NCBI RefSeq assembly: GCF_003944765.1
Contig: NZ_RWIU01000005.1
Coordinates: 62,001-126,000 of the forward strand
Length of the DNA stretch: 64,000 nt
Direction of reading: 5' to 3'
Origin: Hymenobacter perfusus
GTDB lineage: Bacteria > Bacteroidota > Bacteroidia > Cytophagales > Hymenobacteraceae
Shown here: positions 1 to 10,302 of the stretch, one piece after another
Numbering within the stretch: the stretch's first letter is position 1
Layout of the letters: every line of letters begins with the position of its first letter
Made by a program: the position numbers and the translations under genes
The notes under the pieces: generated by a model
What the model saw: the letters and a program-made list of their open reading frames with translations, nothing else
Told to the model about the DNA's origin: nothing
The model's database searches: none

Positions 1-1
1 T

Positions 2-178
2 ACGCTGGTGCTGGACACGCCACAGTTGCAGCTACCGCACCCGCGTCTGCCGGAACGCCGGTTTGCCCTAGTGCCGCTTGCTGAAATTGCCCCTGATATT
101 CTGCATCCGGCTTTGGACCGTACAGTAACAAGTCTGTTGACAACCTGCCCCGACCCGCTGGAAGTGCAACGACTTTAA
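2..178 (+). CDS. folK: FolK, C-terminal fragment (6-hydroxymethyl-dihydropterin pyrophosphokinase)
   Basis: Only the last 58 codons lie in the window; the 5' part is cut off by the left edge. The visible peptide carries the run LPHPRLPERRFALVPLAEIA, which is the typical C-terminal HPR-x(4)-RRFVL-x-PL-x-EIAP signature of HPPK/FolK. By family knowledge the enzyme transfers pyrophosphate from ATP to 6-hydroxymethyl-7,8-dihydropterin in cytoplasmic folate synthesis. It ends just before a hairpin terminator and converges on fabD. Identity rests on this tail alone; a FolK domain fused to another folate enzyme cannot be excluded. Confidence 0.8.
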   Translation, partial: TLVLDTPQLQLPHPRLPERRFALVPLAEIAPDILHPALDRTVTSLLTTCPDPLEVQRL

Positions 179-182
179 ACAG

Positions 183-220
183 AAAGAGGCCGACCGAAAA
201 TATCGGCCGGCCTCTTTTTT
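183..220 (+). terminator. Rho-independent terminator between folK and fabD
   Basis: AAAGAGGCCG (183-192) pairs with CGGCCTCTTT (208-217). One mismatch and CCGA/TCGG extend the stem to a five-base AAATA loop, and a T run follows at 215-220. It lies between two convergent genes and probably serves folK mainly. Confidence 0.8.
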
Positions 221-235
221 GGTTTCTCAGCGCAG

Positions 236-1123
236 TTATACTCCAGCTGAGCTGACAGCCGCTTCCGGGGCAATCTTCTTCACCAGCCCTTGCAGCACTT
301 TGCCAGGGCCGCACTCCACAAATTCCGTTGCGCCATCCTGCACCATGCGCTGTACACTCTGGGTCCAGCGGACAGGCGCCGTCAGCTGCCGCACCAGATT
401 CTCCCGGATTTCATCGGGGTTGGTGTGCGGAGCCGCATCCACGTTCTGATACACCGGGCAGATACCGGCCGAGAAGGTAGTACGGGCAATGGCCTCCGCC
501 AAAGCCGTTTCCGCCGATTTCATGAGGGGAGAGTGGAAGGCACCGCCCACCGGTAATGGTAGGGCCCGCTTGGCTCCGGCGGCTTTCAGTTGCTCACACG
601 CCAACTCAATGCCGCGCTGAGAACCGGATACCACCAACTGACCGGGGCAGTTGTAGTTGGCTGCTACCACCACGTTGCCACCCTCGGTAATTTCCTGGCA
701 AATACGGGCCGTGGTGGCATCATCCAGCCCCAGAATAGCGGCCATGGTGCCGGGCTGCTCCTGGCAGGCCGCCTGCATGGCGTTGGCCCGCCGCGCAACC
801 AGCTGCAAAGCGTCTTCAAAGCGCAGCACCTTGGCCGCAACCAGTGCCGAAAACTCCCCCAGGGAGTGACCTGCCACCATATCGGGGCGGAAATCGGGCA
901 ACACAGCAGTCAGCGCCACCGAATGCAGGAAAATAGCCGGCTGCGTCACATCGGTACGGCGCAAATCCTCTTCAGAGCCCGAGAACATCACCTCGGTCAG
1001 GGAGAAGCCCAGGATTTCGTTGGCCTGATCCATCAGCTGCCGGGCGGCCGGGTGTTGCTCGTATAGCTCGCGGCCCATGCCACTGAACTGGCTACCCTGG
1101 CCGGGGAAAATAACTGCTTTCAT
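236..1123 (-). CDS. fabD: Malonyl-CoA:ACP transacylase FabD
   Basis: The 295-residue product has the usual FabD length. The N-terminal FPGQGSQ motif, GHSLGE with nucleophile Ser87, Arg112 and the GGAFHSPLM segment with His197 give the expected Ser/His catalytic pair and the substrate carboxylate-binding arginine. By family knowledge it loads malonate from CoA onto acyl carrier protein for cytoplasmic fatty acid synthesis. I chose the ATG at 1123 (MKAVIFPGQGSQ) because the frame upstream to 1225 encodes a non-conserved extension. It stands apart from other fab genes here. The gene is complete with no missing motif. Confidence 0.95.
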   Translation of the reverse strand: MKAVIFPGQGSQFSGMGRELYEQHPAARQLMDQANEILGFSLTEVMFSGSEEDLRRTDVTQPAIFLHSVALTAVLPDFRPDMVAGHSLGEFSALVAAKVLRFEDALQLVARRANAMQAACQEQPGTMAAILGLDDATTARICQEITEGGNVVVAANYNCPGQLVVSGSQRGIELACEQLKAAGAKRALPLPVGGAFHSPLMKSAETALAEAIARTTFSAGICPVYQNVDAAPHTNPDEIRENLVRQLTAPVRWTQSVQRMVQDGATEFVECGPGKVLQGLVKKIAPEAAVSSAGV

Positions 1124-1251
1124 GGTCGTTTTTTTGGCCTGCTGCTTGTTGGCGCGAAGGCCCGCACAGCAGGTAAGGAATGAAATTGGGAGGCGCAAGC
1201 TGCAGAAATAGCCCGGAAAGCGCAACGCCCGGCACTACGAGCCACCAGGTT

Positions 1252-1584
1252 TTACTTCACCATCACCGTGCTCACGGCTCCGGTCTGCTTGTCAATCTCA
1301 ATGGCCGAGTTATCAGGCATGCGGCCGACGCGGTCAGAGCGTTTTACCAACACCTGCCAATGCGGTCCGGCTTCCATCACCTGCAACGTACTGAGCTGGT
1401 ACACCGCTGAGTCGGCCTGGGAACGGAAGTAGCGCGTGGCAATAGTCGCCGCCTGGGTTTCCGTAACCGGGGCCGCATCAGCAGCGGTTTCCGTGGTCAC
1501 TGGGGCTTCCGTGGTAGTAGTTTGCTGGGGTGAGGTGCAGGCTGCTGACAGCAACAGGACGCTGAGCGAAAGAAGATTTTTCAT
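1252..1584 (-). CDS. Small hypothetical lipoprotein
   Basis: The 110-residue protein starts with a lipoprotein signal (MKNLLSLSVLLLSAAC, lipobox LSAA|C at residue 16). A Thr/Ala/Glu-rich linker follows to about residue 45. The remaining 65 residues, with the pattern VLVKRSDRVGRMPDNSAIEI, look like a small soluble domain. It should be anchored in the inner or outer membrane facing the periplasm. I recognise no family and give no function. It lies about 80 bases downstream of the terminator of the large gliding-type gene and 128 bases upstream of fabD, all in the same direction. Confidence 0.7.
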   Translation of the reverse strand: MKNLLSLSVLLLSAACTSPQQTTTTEAPVTTETAADAAPVTETQAATIATRYFRSQADSAVYQLSTLQVMEAGPHWQVLVKRSDRVGRMPDNSAIEIDKQTGAVSTVMVK

Positions 1585-1597
1585 AAGTGAAGGGAGT

Positions 1598-1636
1598 AAA
1601 AAAAGCCGGATGAACCAACTGGCTCATCCGGCTTTT
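1598..1636 (-). terminator. Terminator of the gliding-type gene
   Basis: A perfect 13-bp stem joins AAAAGCCGGATGA (1601-1613) to TCATCCGGCTTTT (1624-1636). Read leftward it ends in a run of seven T (1604 down to 1598), so it terminates the minus-strand gene ending at 1662. Confidence 0.85.
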
Positions 1637-1661
1637 ACGCAATTAAGCGGCCTGGCAGCTA

Positions 1662-4523
1662 TTAGTGATTAACCTGCACCCACCCTTTAAAGGTGCGCTT
1701 GGTTCGGTTCGTATCCCGGAACTCCACTTCGGCCTGATAGAAGTACATGCCATCCGACACCTTACCGTTGGAGCCCGACTCGGTACCGCTGCCGCCACCC
1801 GTCCAGTTGATGAGCGGGTCTTTGTCGCTTTCGTACACTTTCACTCCCCAGCGGTTGAAAATCTTCACAGAAGTGCGGGTGATGGGGCTGAAGACCTTGG
1901 GCCGGAAGGTGTCGTTTTTACCGTCGCCGTTGGGGGTAAAGATGTTGGGTAGCAGGAACAGCAGGCAGTTATCCTTGCATTCCTTGTTGCTGAGCGCACT
2001 AACTGCGCCATTGGCATCTACCGCCTGCACGGCGTAGCAGCCCTGCGCCGAAGTAAGGCCCTGATGCAGATATGTGGTCTGGGAGCCGGGTACGCGGGTC
2101 AGTTCCTGCAGCGGCTCCGCATCGGTAGCCGCGTAGAAGATGATATAGGAAACGATGTTGCGGCTGCAGTCGGCGTTAGGCAGGTTGCTGAGCGTCCAGC
2201 TCAGGGAGTTGGTGTACACCTGGCCACTGAGCGGCGTAGTCGGTAAGTCAAATAAGCGGCTGGCCAGACTGTCGCAGTTGGTGGGCTTTAGCGTAAGCAC
2301 CGGCGTGCAGGGAATAGCCCGCAGATCAACGCACTGCTCCTGGCTCAGGTTAATCAGCGAGTCAGGTAGGGTAATGTCATAGGTGCCGTTGGTTTTCACG
2401 TAGTAGCAGTACGTGCGGCCCTTTACCAGCGGTGCGGTGCTGCTGCCGGCGTCGGTGTAGGTGCCACCAGTGGTGGTGCCCGTTACCTTGGCAACCGGCC
2501 GGAAGGCGCCTCCCGGCTCCCGACGATACACCGTGGTTGGCCGCTTGGTGTTATCCCACGGCACTCTGTAGGTCCAGGTAACAGTGATGGTGTTGGCAAG
2601 CGGATTGGGAGTGCCTGCCACCCGTACGCTGGAGGCTGGCCCGGCCGTTTCCAGCGTTTCGGCAGCACCAGCAACCGGCGTGTTATAGAACTCCAGCCGG
2701 TAGGAATACGTGTTGGCAGTGGTGTTCAGGCCAGCATTTACAAAGGTCGTATCGTCAAGATTCGTGGTGGTGTACACCTGCGCGAAGTCCGCAGCAACCG
2801 GGTTCAGACCTGGAGCCCGATACAGCCGATAGCCACGCGGCGTACCAAAGCCCACAGAAGACGTTGGCTTGGTCCAACGCACGGTAATCTGTCCGTTGGC
2901 CGGATCCGTGCGGTCCACCGTAACGTTGGTGAGGCGGGCCGCGCGACCATTAAGGGTTACACATGCCTCATTGGAGGCAATGCTGGCACCCCCACCGGGA
3001 GCGGCAAACTGCACGTAGATACGGTAGCAGTACGTTTTGCCCCGGTCCAGCCCCCGGCCGTTGTTATCGTCCAAGAAAGTACGGGTACCGGCACTTACCG
3101 AGCCCACCTGGGTGTAGCCAGCCGCAGCCGGCAGGCCGGTTTCGCACGGCCCGGGAGTGAAGTTGAAGGAATTCTCGCGGCGGAAAATCAGAATCTGCGC
3201 TCCGGGGTTCTGGCAGCTGTAACTGTCCCAATCCAACCGGCTGGTACTGCCCTGCAGCGTGGCACGCAGGTTTTGCGGGGCCGGCCCGATAACCGTTATC
3301 AGCCAGGTACGTTGATCAATCAGCGGCGTCTGGCCGGCTACCGGGCGGTCAGTAGCTTTGAATAGCACTGGGTAAGGGTCCGTCCGGATATTGGCGCAGG
3401 TAGGAGTCCACTGGAACACGCCCCGCGCGGTGGGCGGCCCGGTCGCCGTCTGCACGAAGGAGCCCGGCGTGGGCAGCATCCCCCCGAAGGCTTCCAGGGT
3501 AATGGGGTTATTGTCGGGGTCGGTAGCCGTGACAATACCGTTGGGCACCGGCGTGTTGGCTATTACGCAGATATCGGCGGGCACCATGATGGTGGGGCGC
3601 AGGTTATTGGTGGCCCGCACCGTAATCTGCATGTCACGCACCACCTCGCCAATCAGCCGGGCCTTCTCGCCGGGAGTGCGGCGGTATTCTCTGACCACAA
3701 ATGCCACATTGTAGTCGCCCTGAATGGCGGGCGAATTCCACACAATCTGGCCGGTGCGGGCATCCTGCTCAAATATAGCCGCTTCCCCTGGTCGCCCTAC
3801 CGGAGGGCCGGTATAGGCTACCTGCACCGGACTGCCTCCCAAAGCGGGGTCGTTCGGGTAACGGAAGCCGCTCACCGTTGACGGTACCGGGATGCAGTTG
3901 CTGAGCGCCGAAGCTACGGTTCCGGCCTGCTGGCTCGGCTGCAGCTCGTAGGCCAGGGAATCCCCATCCGCATCAAACGCGGCGGGGTTATGGAGGAATA
4001 CCTGCCGGATAGCAGCCTTGTCAATTGCCGGGGCTTTTAGAACCGGTGAAGTATTCGTAAGAAACGGGTCAATGGTAACCGTAGTAGATATGAAAAAAGA
4101 CTGACTAACGGAATTAACCATATTGACTACGCCCGCCACCCGGTTCTCACTCAGGTACATGACTTTGTAGGTACCCGGAGAATTGTACGTGTGCTCGAAA
4201 TAGTAGACGCTACGATAATAATCCGGGGCAACCAGTTCCTTTTTGACCCGGGGAACCGCTTTATCACCGGTGCAGGTCCGGTCACCAAAGAAGATAGTTA
4301 CTGCAGGCTCATCTACCGCATTGGGGGCTGCATCAGTGTAAAGTACCAGTTTGAAGAAGATGCGGCGCGGGTTACGGGCGGCAGTAGTATCGGTTTTGGC
4401 CTGAATGTCGCCGGCGCGCAGGTGGGTGGCCTGCGCCGTTGACCATGAACTCAACCAGACAAACAATAAAAGTAGCCCAGCCAGCCAAAGCCGTACCGGG
4501 CGGTTATGTACTACATGATTCAT
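1662..4523 (-). CDS. Secreted protein with gliding-motility-associated C-terminal (T9SS type B sorting) domain
   Basis: The 953-residue protein begins with a signal peptide (hydrophobic residues about 11-31, cleavage near AQA|THLRAGD). The N-terminal third resembles PKD/Ig-like sheet domains of large Bacteroidota surface proteins. Residues about 420-800 hold two or three fibronectin type III-like units (repeated LTNVTVDR.., ITVRWTKP.., YSYRLEFYN.. patterns). The last 90 residues contain FTPNGDGKNDTFRP and FNRWGVKVYESDKD, the hallmark of the CHU_C/gliding-associated C-terminal domain. By family knowledge that domain directs export through the type IX secretion system to the cell surface, so adhesion or gliding is likely; the ligand is unknown. 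It is transcribed alone. Confidence 0.9.
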   Translation of the reverse strand: MNHVVHNRPVRLWLAGLLLLFVWLSSWSTAQATHLRAGDIQAKTDTTAARNPRRIFFKLVLYTDAAPNAVDEPAVTIFFGDRTCTGDKAVPRVKKELVAPDYYRSVYYFEHTYNSPGTYKVMYLSENRVAGVVNMVNSVSQSFFISTTVTIDPFLTNTSPVLKAPAIDKAAIRQVFLHNPAAFDADGDSLAYELQPSQQAGTVASALSNCIPVPSTVSGFRYPNDPALGGSPVQVAYTGPPVGRPGEAAIFEQDARTGQIVWNSPAIQGDYNVAFVVREYRRTPGEKARLIGEVVRDMQITVRATNNLRPTIMVPADICVIANTPVPNGIVTATDPDNNPITLEAFGGMLPTPGSFVQTATGPPTARGVFQWTPTCANIRTDPYPVLFKATDRPVAGQTPLIDQRTWLITVIGPAPQNLRATLQGSTSRLDWDSYSCQNPGAQILIFRRENSFNFTPGPCETGLPAAAGYTQVGSVSAGTRTFLDDNNGRGLDRGKTYCYRIYVQFAAPGGGASIASNEACVTLNGRAARLTNVTVDRTDPANGQITVRWTKPTSSVGFGTPRGYRLYRAPGLNPVAADFAQVYTTTNLDDTTFVNAGLNTTANTYSYRLEFYNTPVAGAAETLETAGPASSVRVAGTPNPLANTITVTWTYRVPWDNTKRPTTVYRREPGGAFRPVAKVTGTTTGGTYTDAGSSTAPLVKGRTYCYYVKTNGTYDITLPDSLINLSQEQCVDLRAIPCTPVLTLKPTNCDSLASRLFDLPTTPLSGQVYTNSLSWTLSNLPNADCSRNIVSYIIFYAATDAEPLQELTRVPGSQTTYLHQGLTSAQGCYAVQAVDANGAVSALSNKECKDNCLLFLLPNIFTPNGDGKNDTFRPKVFSPITRTSVKIFNRWGVKVYESDKDPLINWTGGGSGTESGSNGKVSDGMYFYQAEVEFRDTNRTKRTFKGWVQVNH

Positions 4524-4684
4524 ACAATCAACGGCTTAACAGGCGGGAGACAGGAAGGAGGAAGTTCAGTAAAAACCCAGCAGGAACCTAACAAAAATCC
4601 AGGTCCCAGGTTAGGTAACCGGCGCAAGGTACTAACGGAGTTGAACGGGGATAGATTCACTCTAACGCAGTCAGCTTATTCAGA

Positions 4685-4715
4685 TTGTTTCCTGTTAGGT
4701 TGGAGGCTACCTTTG
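4685..4715 (+). promoter_or_regulatory. Bacteroidota-type promoter of the sdh operon
   Basis: TTG at 4685-4687 and TACCTTTG at 4708-4715 are separated by 20 bases and match the TTG-N17-23-TAnnTTTG consensus. The start of sdhC is 41 bases further on. The rest of the 4524-4756 spacer holds an imperfect hairpin (ACCTAAC 4586-4592 with GTTAGGT 4610-4616) and no gene. Confidence 0.65.
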
Positions 4716-4756
4716 GCCGGTACAACCAACCCACCCAAACCATTCAGTAGCTCTCT

Positions 4757-5431
4757 ATGAGTTGGATTTCCAAAACCTTTTCCAGCAGCATTGGCCGCAA
4801 AATCATCATGGCCATTACTGGCCTGTTTCTCTGTTCCTTCCTGGTAGTTCACTTGGTCGGTAACCTGCAGTTATTCAAGGCTGACAATGGCGTTGCCTTC
4901 AATGCCTATTCCGAGTTCATGGGCCACAATCCCATTATCCGCACGCTGGAAATTGTGCTGGTACTGGGCTTCGGGTTTCACATTTATGAAGGACTGTCTC
5001 TAGCCATCAAAAACCGTAGTGCCCGGGGCAGCCAGGGTTACGTATCCAACCACATTGAGCAGAACAGCTCCTGGCATTCTCGCAGCATGGCTATGTTGGG
5101 TTCTATCGTGCTGTTTTTCCTGATTGTACACCTGTACAACTTCTTCGGCTCCCTGCGCTTCACCGATGTTCCGCGTGACGCCAACGGCAACGAAGATGCT
5201 TACGCCCTGGTGTTGGCGGCCTTTAAGAACCCATTCTATGTTGCCTTGTACGTGGTAGCGCAGTTTGCTTTGCTCTATCACCTGCTCCACGGCTTCAGCA
5301 GTGCCTTCCAGACGCTGGGACTCACGCACCGCAAGTACACACCCGCCATCAAGTTTGTGGGGTATGCCTTCTCGATTGTCGTGTGCGCTGCTTTTGCCGC
5401 TATGCCGGTCTACTTCTTCTTTTTCAAATAA
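4757..5431 (+). CDS. sdhC: Succinate dehydrogenase cytochrome b558 subunit
   Basis: This 224-residue protein has five hydrophobic segments (about 18-36, 66-84, 115-135, 158-180, 196-219) with histidines in or next to them (His31, and the HLYNFF and YHLLHG segments) that fit diheme ligation. This is the single-chain b558 anchor used by Bacteroidota complex II in place of separate SdhC and SdhD. It anchors SdhA/SdhB to the inner membrane and passes electrons to menaquinone. It is the first gene of sdhC-sdhA-sdhB, 19 bases before sdhA, behind a clear promoter. The ATG start opens the conserved MSWISKTFSSSIGRKIIMAITG. Confidence 0.95.
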   Translation: MSWISKTFSSSIGRKIIMAITGLFLCSFLVVHLVGNLQLFKADNGVAFNAYSEFMGHNPIIRTLEIVLVLGFGFHIYEGLSLAIKNRSARGSQGYVSNHIEQNSSWHSRSMAMLGSIVLFFLIVHLYNFFGSLRFTDVPRDANGNEDAYALVLAAFKNPFYVALYVVAQFALLYHLLHGFSSAFQTLGLTHRKYTPAIKFVGYAFSIVVCAAFAAMPVYFFFFK

Positions 5432-5450
5432 GTCCTAAACTCGACAGCCG

Positions 5451-7382
<1,932 letters not shown>

Positions 7383-7385
<3 letters not shown>

Positions 7386-7477
7386 TAGTGAGTGTTGGGT
7401 ACTGAGTAGTGAGCCTATTCCTACTCAGTACCCCTATTTTCTCACTACCCAATACTCACTACTCAATACTCTCAACA
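7383..7477. repeat. Heptad-unit inverted repeat between sdhA and sdhB
   Basis: The left arm reads as 7-base units TAGTGAG, TGTTGGG, TACTGAG, TAGTGAG (7386-7413). The right arm contains TCACTAC, CCAATAC, TCACTAC, TCAATAC (from 7442). GGGTACTGAGTAG (7397-7409) pairs perfectly with CTACTCAGTACCC (7421-7433), and the distal right arm also mirrors 7385-7406 with two mismatches, so two alternative hairpins are possible. It lies inside one operon and ends 4 bases before sdhB. Confidence 0.85.
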
Positions 7478-7481
7478 TACA

Positions 7482-8267
7482 ATGGCTGGAAGTAACCCCA
7501 ATGCCAAACCGATGAATCTTACGCTGAAAGTGTGGCGGCAGAAAAACCGTAATACCCAAGGCAACATCGTGGATTACCAGGTAAAGGATATCTCGCCGGA
7601 TATGTCCTTCCTGGAGATGCTGGACGTACTAAACGAAGACCTGCTCCGCAAGGGAGAGGAGCCGGTTGCATTCGACCATGACTGCCGGGAAGGCATCTGC
7701 GGCTCGTGCAACCTGTTTATCAATGGTCGGGCGCACGGCCCCGAGTCGGGTACCACCACCTGTCAGCTGCACATGCGCAAGTTCTCCGATGGTGACACGA
7801 TTACCATTGAGCCGTGGCGGGCCGCTGCTTTTCCAGTCAACAAAGACCTGAGCGTGGACCGCTCGGCTTTCGACCGGATTATCCAGGCGGGTGGGTACGT
7901 ATCCATCAATACCGGTGGTACGCCCGACGCCAACGAAATTCCGGTTCCCAAGGAAATTGCTGACCGGGCTTTTGAAGCGGCAACCTGCATTGGGTGCGGT
8001 GCCTGCGTGGCTTCCTGCAAAAATGCCTCGGCTATGCTCTTCGTTTCAGCCAAGGTGAGCCAGCTGGCTTTGCTGCCTCAGGGTCATGTGGAGCGCAAAA
8101 CCCGCGTGGAAAACATGGTGGCGCAAATGGACATCGAAGGTTTCGGCGCCTGCACCAACATTGGCAGCTGCGCGGCCGAGTGCCCGGTGGGTATTTCGCT
8201 CGAAAACATTGCTATCCTGAACCAGGAATTCCTCCTGGCCAAGGCAACTTCGAATAACTTGGCGTAG
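7482..8267 (+). CDS. sdhB: Succinate dehydrogenase iron-sulfur subunit
   Basis: The 261-residue protein carries the 2Fe-2S ferredoxin motif CREGICGSC plus a further Cys in GTTTCQLH (about residues 66-93). It then carries the two C-terminal cluster motifs [13 protein letters not shown] and [14 protein letters not shown], giving the 4Fe-4S and 3Fe-4S sites. It relays electrons from SdhA FAD to the b558 heme subunit. It follows sdhA after a 96-base repeat-filled spacer and is followed by a strong terminator. The start chosen is the first ATG after the spacer ([12 protein letters not shown]). Confidence 0.96.
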   Translation: MAGSNPNAKPMNLTLKVWRQKNRNTQGNIVDYQVKDISPDMSFLEMLDVLNEDLLRKGEEPVAFDHDCREGICGSCNLFINGRAHGPESGTTTCQLHMRKFSDGDTITIEPWRAAAFPVNKDLSVDRSAFDRIIQAGGYVSINTGGTPDANEIPVPKEIADRAFEAATCIGCGACVASCKNASAMLFVSAKVSQLALLPQGHVERKTRVENMVAQMDIEGFGACTNIGSCAAECPVGISLENIAILNQEFLLAKATSNNLA

Positions 8268-8295
8268 AGTTATCGGTTGTGCTTATCAGGACTCC

Positions 8296-8332
8296 AAAAA
8301 AAGCGAAACGGGCCTCCGTTTCGCTTTTTTTT
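8296..8332 (+). terminator. Terminator of the sdh operon
   Basis: AGCGAAACGG (8302-8311) pairs with CCGTTTCGCT (8316-8325) around a four-base GCCT loop. An A run precedes it and eight T follow, so it can act on either strand. It sits 28 bases after the sdhB stop. Confidence 0.9.
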
Positions 8333-8420
8333 GTTGCTCCCAGGCGAGCCAGGAAAAGCGCTGCAAAGCTGTTGCCCCAATTCTGCGTTGGTCGTTGATT
8401 TCTAATTTTTACTTCTCCTG

Positions 8421-8948
8421 ATGATAACCATCATTGCCGGTACCAACCGGCCCAACTCCCGGGCCCGACGCATTGCAGACTTGTACCTGAACCTGTTGGC
8501 TGAGCAGGGAGCAGACGCGCAGATCCTGGATCTGGTCCTGCTACCACTGGATTTTACTACCTCCGCACTCTATCACAACACAGGACAGCATCCGGATTTC
8601 AATAGCCTGGTGGCCATGGCCGAAGCAGCCGATAAGCTGGTATTTGTGGTGCCGGAATACAACTGCTCGTTTCCCGGTGTTTTGAAATCCTTTATTGATG
8701 GCTTGCCCTACCCTGGGGGCATCCGGGGGAAGAAGGCCGCATTAGTCGGGCTGAGCAGCGGGGCCCAGGGCGGTATACTCCCCCTGAACCACCTAACCGA
8801 CGTGCTGATGTACCTGGGTACTGCCGTTTTGCCCCAGCGGGTCCGGCTCCCGTTCATCGATAAACACCTGACGGCTGAGGGCACGCTTACCGAGCCGTTG
8901 TACCAGCAGCTTCTGCAGGAGCAAGTAGAACAATTTCTCAGCTTCTAG
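8421..8948 (+). CDS. NAD(P)H-dependent FMN reductase family protein
   Basis: The 175-residue flavodoxin-like protein opens with IIAGTNRPNSRARRIADLY, the phosphate-binding loop that holds FMN in this family. PEYNCSFPGVLKSFIDGL (about 75-92) is the second FMN contact and a conserved signature. By family knowledge it reduces FMN, quinones or other acceptors with NAD(P)H in the cytoplasm; the substrate cannot be told from sequence. It appears monocistronic, after the sdh terminator and before the promoter of the copper/redox operon. Confidence 0.85.
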   Translation: MITIIAGTNRPNSRARRIADLYLNLLAEQGADAQILDLVLLPLDFTTSALYHNTGQHPDFNSLVAMAEAADKLVFVVPEYNCSFPGVLKSFIDGLPYPGGIRGKKAALVGLSSGAQGGILPLNHLTDVLMYLGTAVLPQRVRLPFIDKHLTAEGTLTEPLYQQLLQEQVEQFLSF

Positions 8949-8995
8949 GCGAAAAACAGCACCAGCGTGCCGCATTCCGGGTATTGCGCGGTACC

Positions 8996-9023
8996 TTGCA
9001 GCCGCGTTCATTTGGTAGCTTTG
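8996..9023 (+). promoter_or_regulatory. Promoter of the MbnP/MbnH-like operon
   Basis: TTG (8996-8998), 17 bases, then TAGCTTTG (9016-9023) is a full match to the Bacteroidota consensus. The only good start codon is the ATG at 9029, so the transcript would start at or within a few bases of the start codon and be leaderless or nearly so. Confidence 0.7.
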
Positions 9024-9028
9024 TTAGA

Positions 9029-9412
9029 ATGACCCGTTTTTTCGCCCTGTTCCTGGCTGTACTTGTTTTGCTGCAGACGTTTAGTCGGGAGCTGCTGGTA
9101 CTGGATTACCAGGCCCGAAAGGCGGAAATTACCCGGCTGTTCTGCGTGAATAAAGATAAGCCCCGGCTGCACTGTAACGGCAAGTGCCACCTGCGCAGGC
9201 AGCTCGGTAAAGCCACTGATACCGAAAGCAAAGCCCCCGGTGCGGGCTTCGCTAAAATTAAGTACGAGGTCTTGCTATCCCTAACCAGCTTCGAGCTGGG
9301 AACCAAGGTAATTGGCTATCCAAAAACGGTGCGCTTCGCCCCGCGCGTAGCCAGCTGCTATGCGTTTTCGCCGGTACACGGCATTTTTCATCCCCCCACG
9401 GCCCAGGCCTGA
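9029..9412 (+). CDS. Small Cys-rich membrane-anchored protein of a copper/redox operon
   Basis: The 127-residue product starts with a hydrophobic segment (MTRFFALFLAVLVLLQTF), a signal or anchor. The pattern FCVNKDKPRLHCNGKCHL follows, with Cys39, His48, Cys49, Cys53 and His54 tightly spaced as in a metal site. It ends with GIFHPP near the C terminus. I recall proteins of this shape in Bacteroidota but know no assigned function. It is the first gene before the MbnP-like lipoprotein and the diheme enzyme, which suggests metal delivery or sensing in the periplasm (inference). The ATG at 9029 was chosen over one at 8984, which lies upstream of the promoter. After the stop, 9425-9446 forms a small hairpin. 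Confidence 0.7.
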   Translation: MTRFFALFLAVLVLLQTFSRELLVLDYQARKAEITRLFCVNKDKPRLHCNGKCHLRRQLGKATDTESKAPGAGFAKIKYEVLLSLTSFELGTKVIGYPKTVRFAPRVASCYAFSPVHGIFHPPTAQA

Positions 9413-9480
9413 ATTTCGGATTGCGCCCGGCCTGCTATAGCCGGGCTGCCTCGTCCCGGATATCTGCACAGGATGTCCGG

Positions 9481-9511
9481 TTGACGACTGTTTTTCAGTT
9501 TCCTGTATTTG
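9481..9511 (+). promoter_or_regulatory. Possible internal promoter before the MbnP-like gene
   Basis: TTG (9481-9483), 20 bases, then TGTATTTG (9504-9511) matches seven of eight positions of TAnnTTTG. The MbnP start follows 11 bases later, so again the leader would be very short. Confidence 0.4.
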
Positions 9512-9522
9512 CCGTTTTTTCG

Positions 9523-10290
9523 ATGAAATTTCGCTCGTTTATCCTTGTCTGTCTCTCATTGGTGACTGTTACTTTCACCGCCTGTACCGATGATGCGGAC
9601 GTAACCACTCCCGCTGCCGGCACCCTGGATGTGGAAGTTGACCACTTGGTGGGCAACGTACCGCTGGTGCTTAATACTGGTACCTACACTACCTCGTCCG
9701 GTCAGCAGTTCACGGTTTCCACGTTCAATTATTACCTCTCCAACATCAAGCTGAGAAAGGCTGACGGCACCGAGTATGTCGAGCCGGAGAGCTACCACCT
9801 GATCCGGCAATCGGATGCGGCTACCAAGGCCTTCACTCTGAATAACGTACCGGCCGGCGACTATACCGCCCTCACGTTTACAATTGGCGTGGATAGTGCC
9901 CGCAATGTGTCGGGGGCGCAAACCGGGGCACTGGACCCGGCTAATGGCATGTTCTGGACCTGGAACTCCGGCTACATCTACACCAAGCTGGAAGGCAGTT
10001 CGCCGCAGGCCGGAGGCAACAAGCAACTGTTATTTCACATTGGGGGCTTCAAGAAGCCGAACAATACCATTCGCACGGTGTCGCCTTCGTTGAATGGAGC
10101 TACCATTCAGATTCGCCAGGACCGGATGCCAACCGTGCATCTGGCAGTTGATGTGCTGAAGATGTTTACCGGCCCGAATTCCATTGACTTCTCTACCCTC
10201 TCCAACACGATGGGCGGCAGCAACTCGGTGAAAGTAGCGGACAACCAGGCCGCCGGCATGTTCCGCGTGGACCATGTGCACGCCAACTAG
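9523..10290 (+). CDS. MbnP-like copper-binding lipoprotein
   Basis: The 255-residue protein has a lipobox (FTA|C21) and then the MbnP-type domain. The landmarks are LDVEVDHLVGNVPLVLN near the mature N terminus, FNYYLSNIKL, GVD-x(4)-NVSGA, the conserved GMFWTWNSGYIYTKLEG (Trp145, Trp147) and LLFHIGG (His172). In characterised MbnP proteins a partner diheme enzyme (MbnH) oxidises a tryptophan to kynurenine to build a periplasmic copper site. The next gene, 12 bases on, encodes such a diheme enzyme. No methanobactin biosynthesis genes are seen. I chose the ATG at 9523 because it gives a clean signal peptide. Copper binding here is inferred from the family. Confidence 0.85.
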   Translation: MKFRSFILVCLSLVTVTFTACTDDADVTTPAAGTLDVEVDHLVGNVPLVLNTGTYTTSSGQQFTVSTFNYYLSNIKLRKADGTEYVEPESYHLIRQSDAATKAFTLNNVPAGDYTALTFTIGVDSARNVSGAQTGALDPANGMFWTWNSGYIYTKLEGSSPQAGGNKQLLFHIGGFKKPNNTIRTVSPSLNGATIQIRQDRMPTVHLAVDVLKMFTGPNSIDFSTLSNTMGGSNSVKVADNQAAGMFRVDHVHAN

Positions 10291-10302
10291 CGGCCATTTA
10301 TC

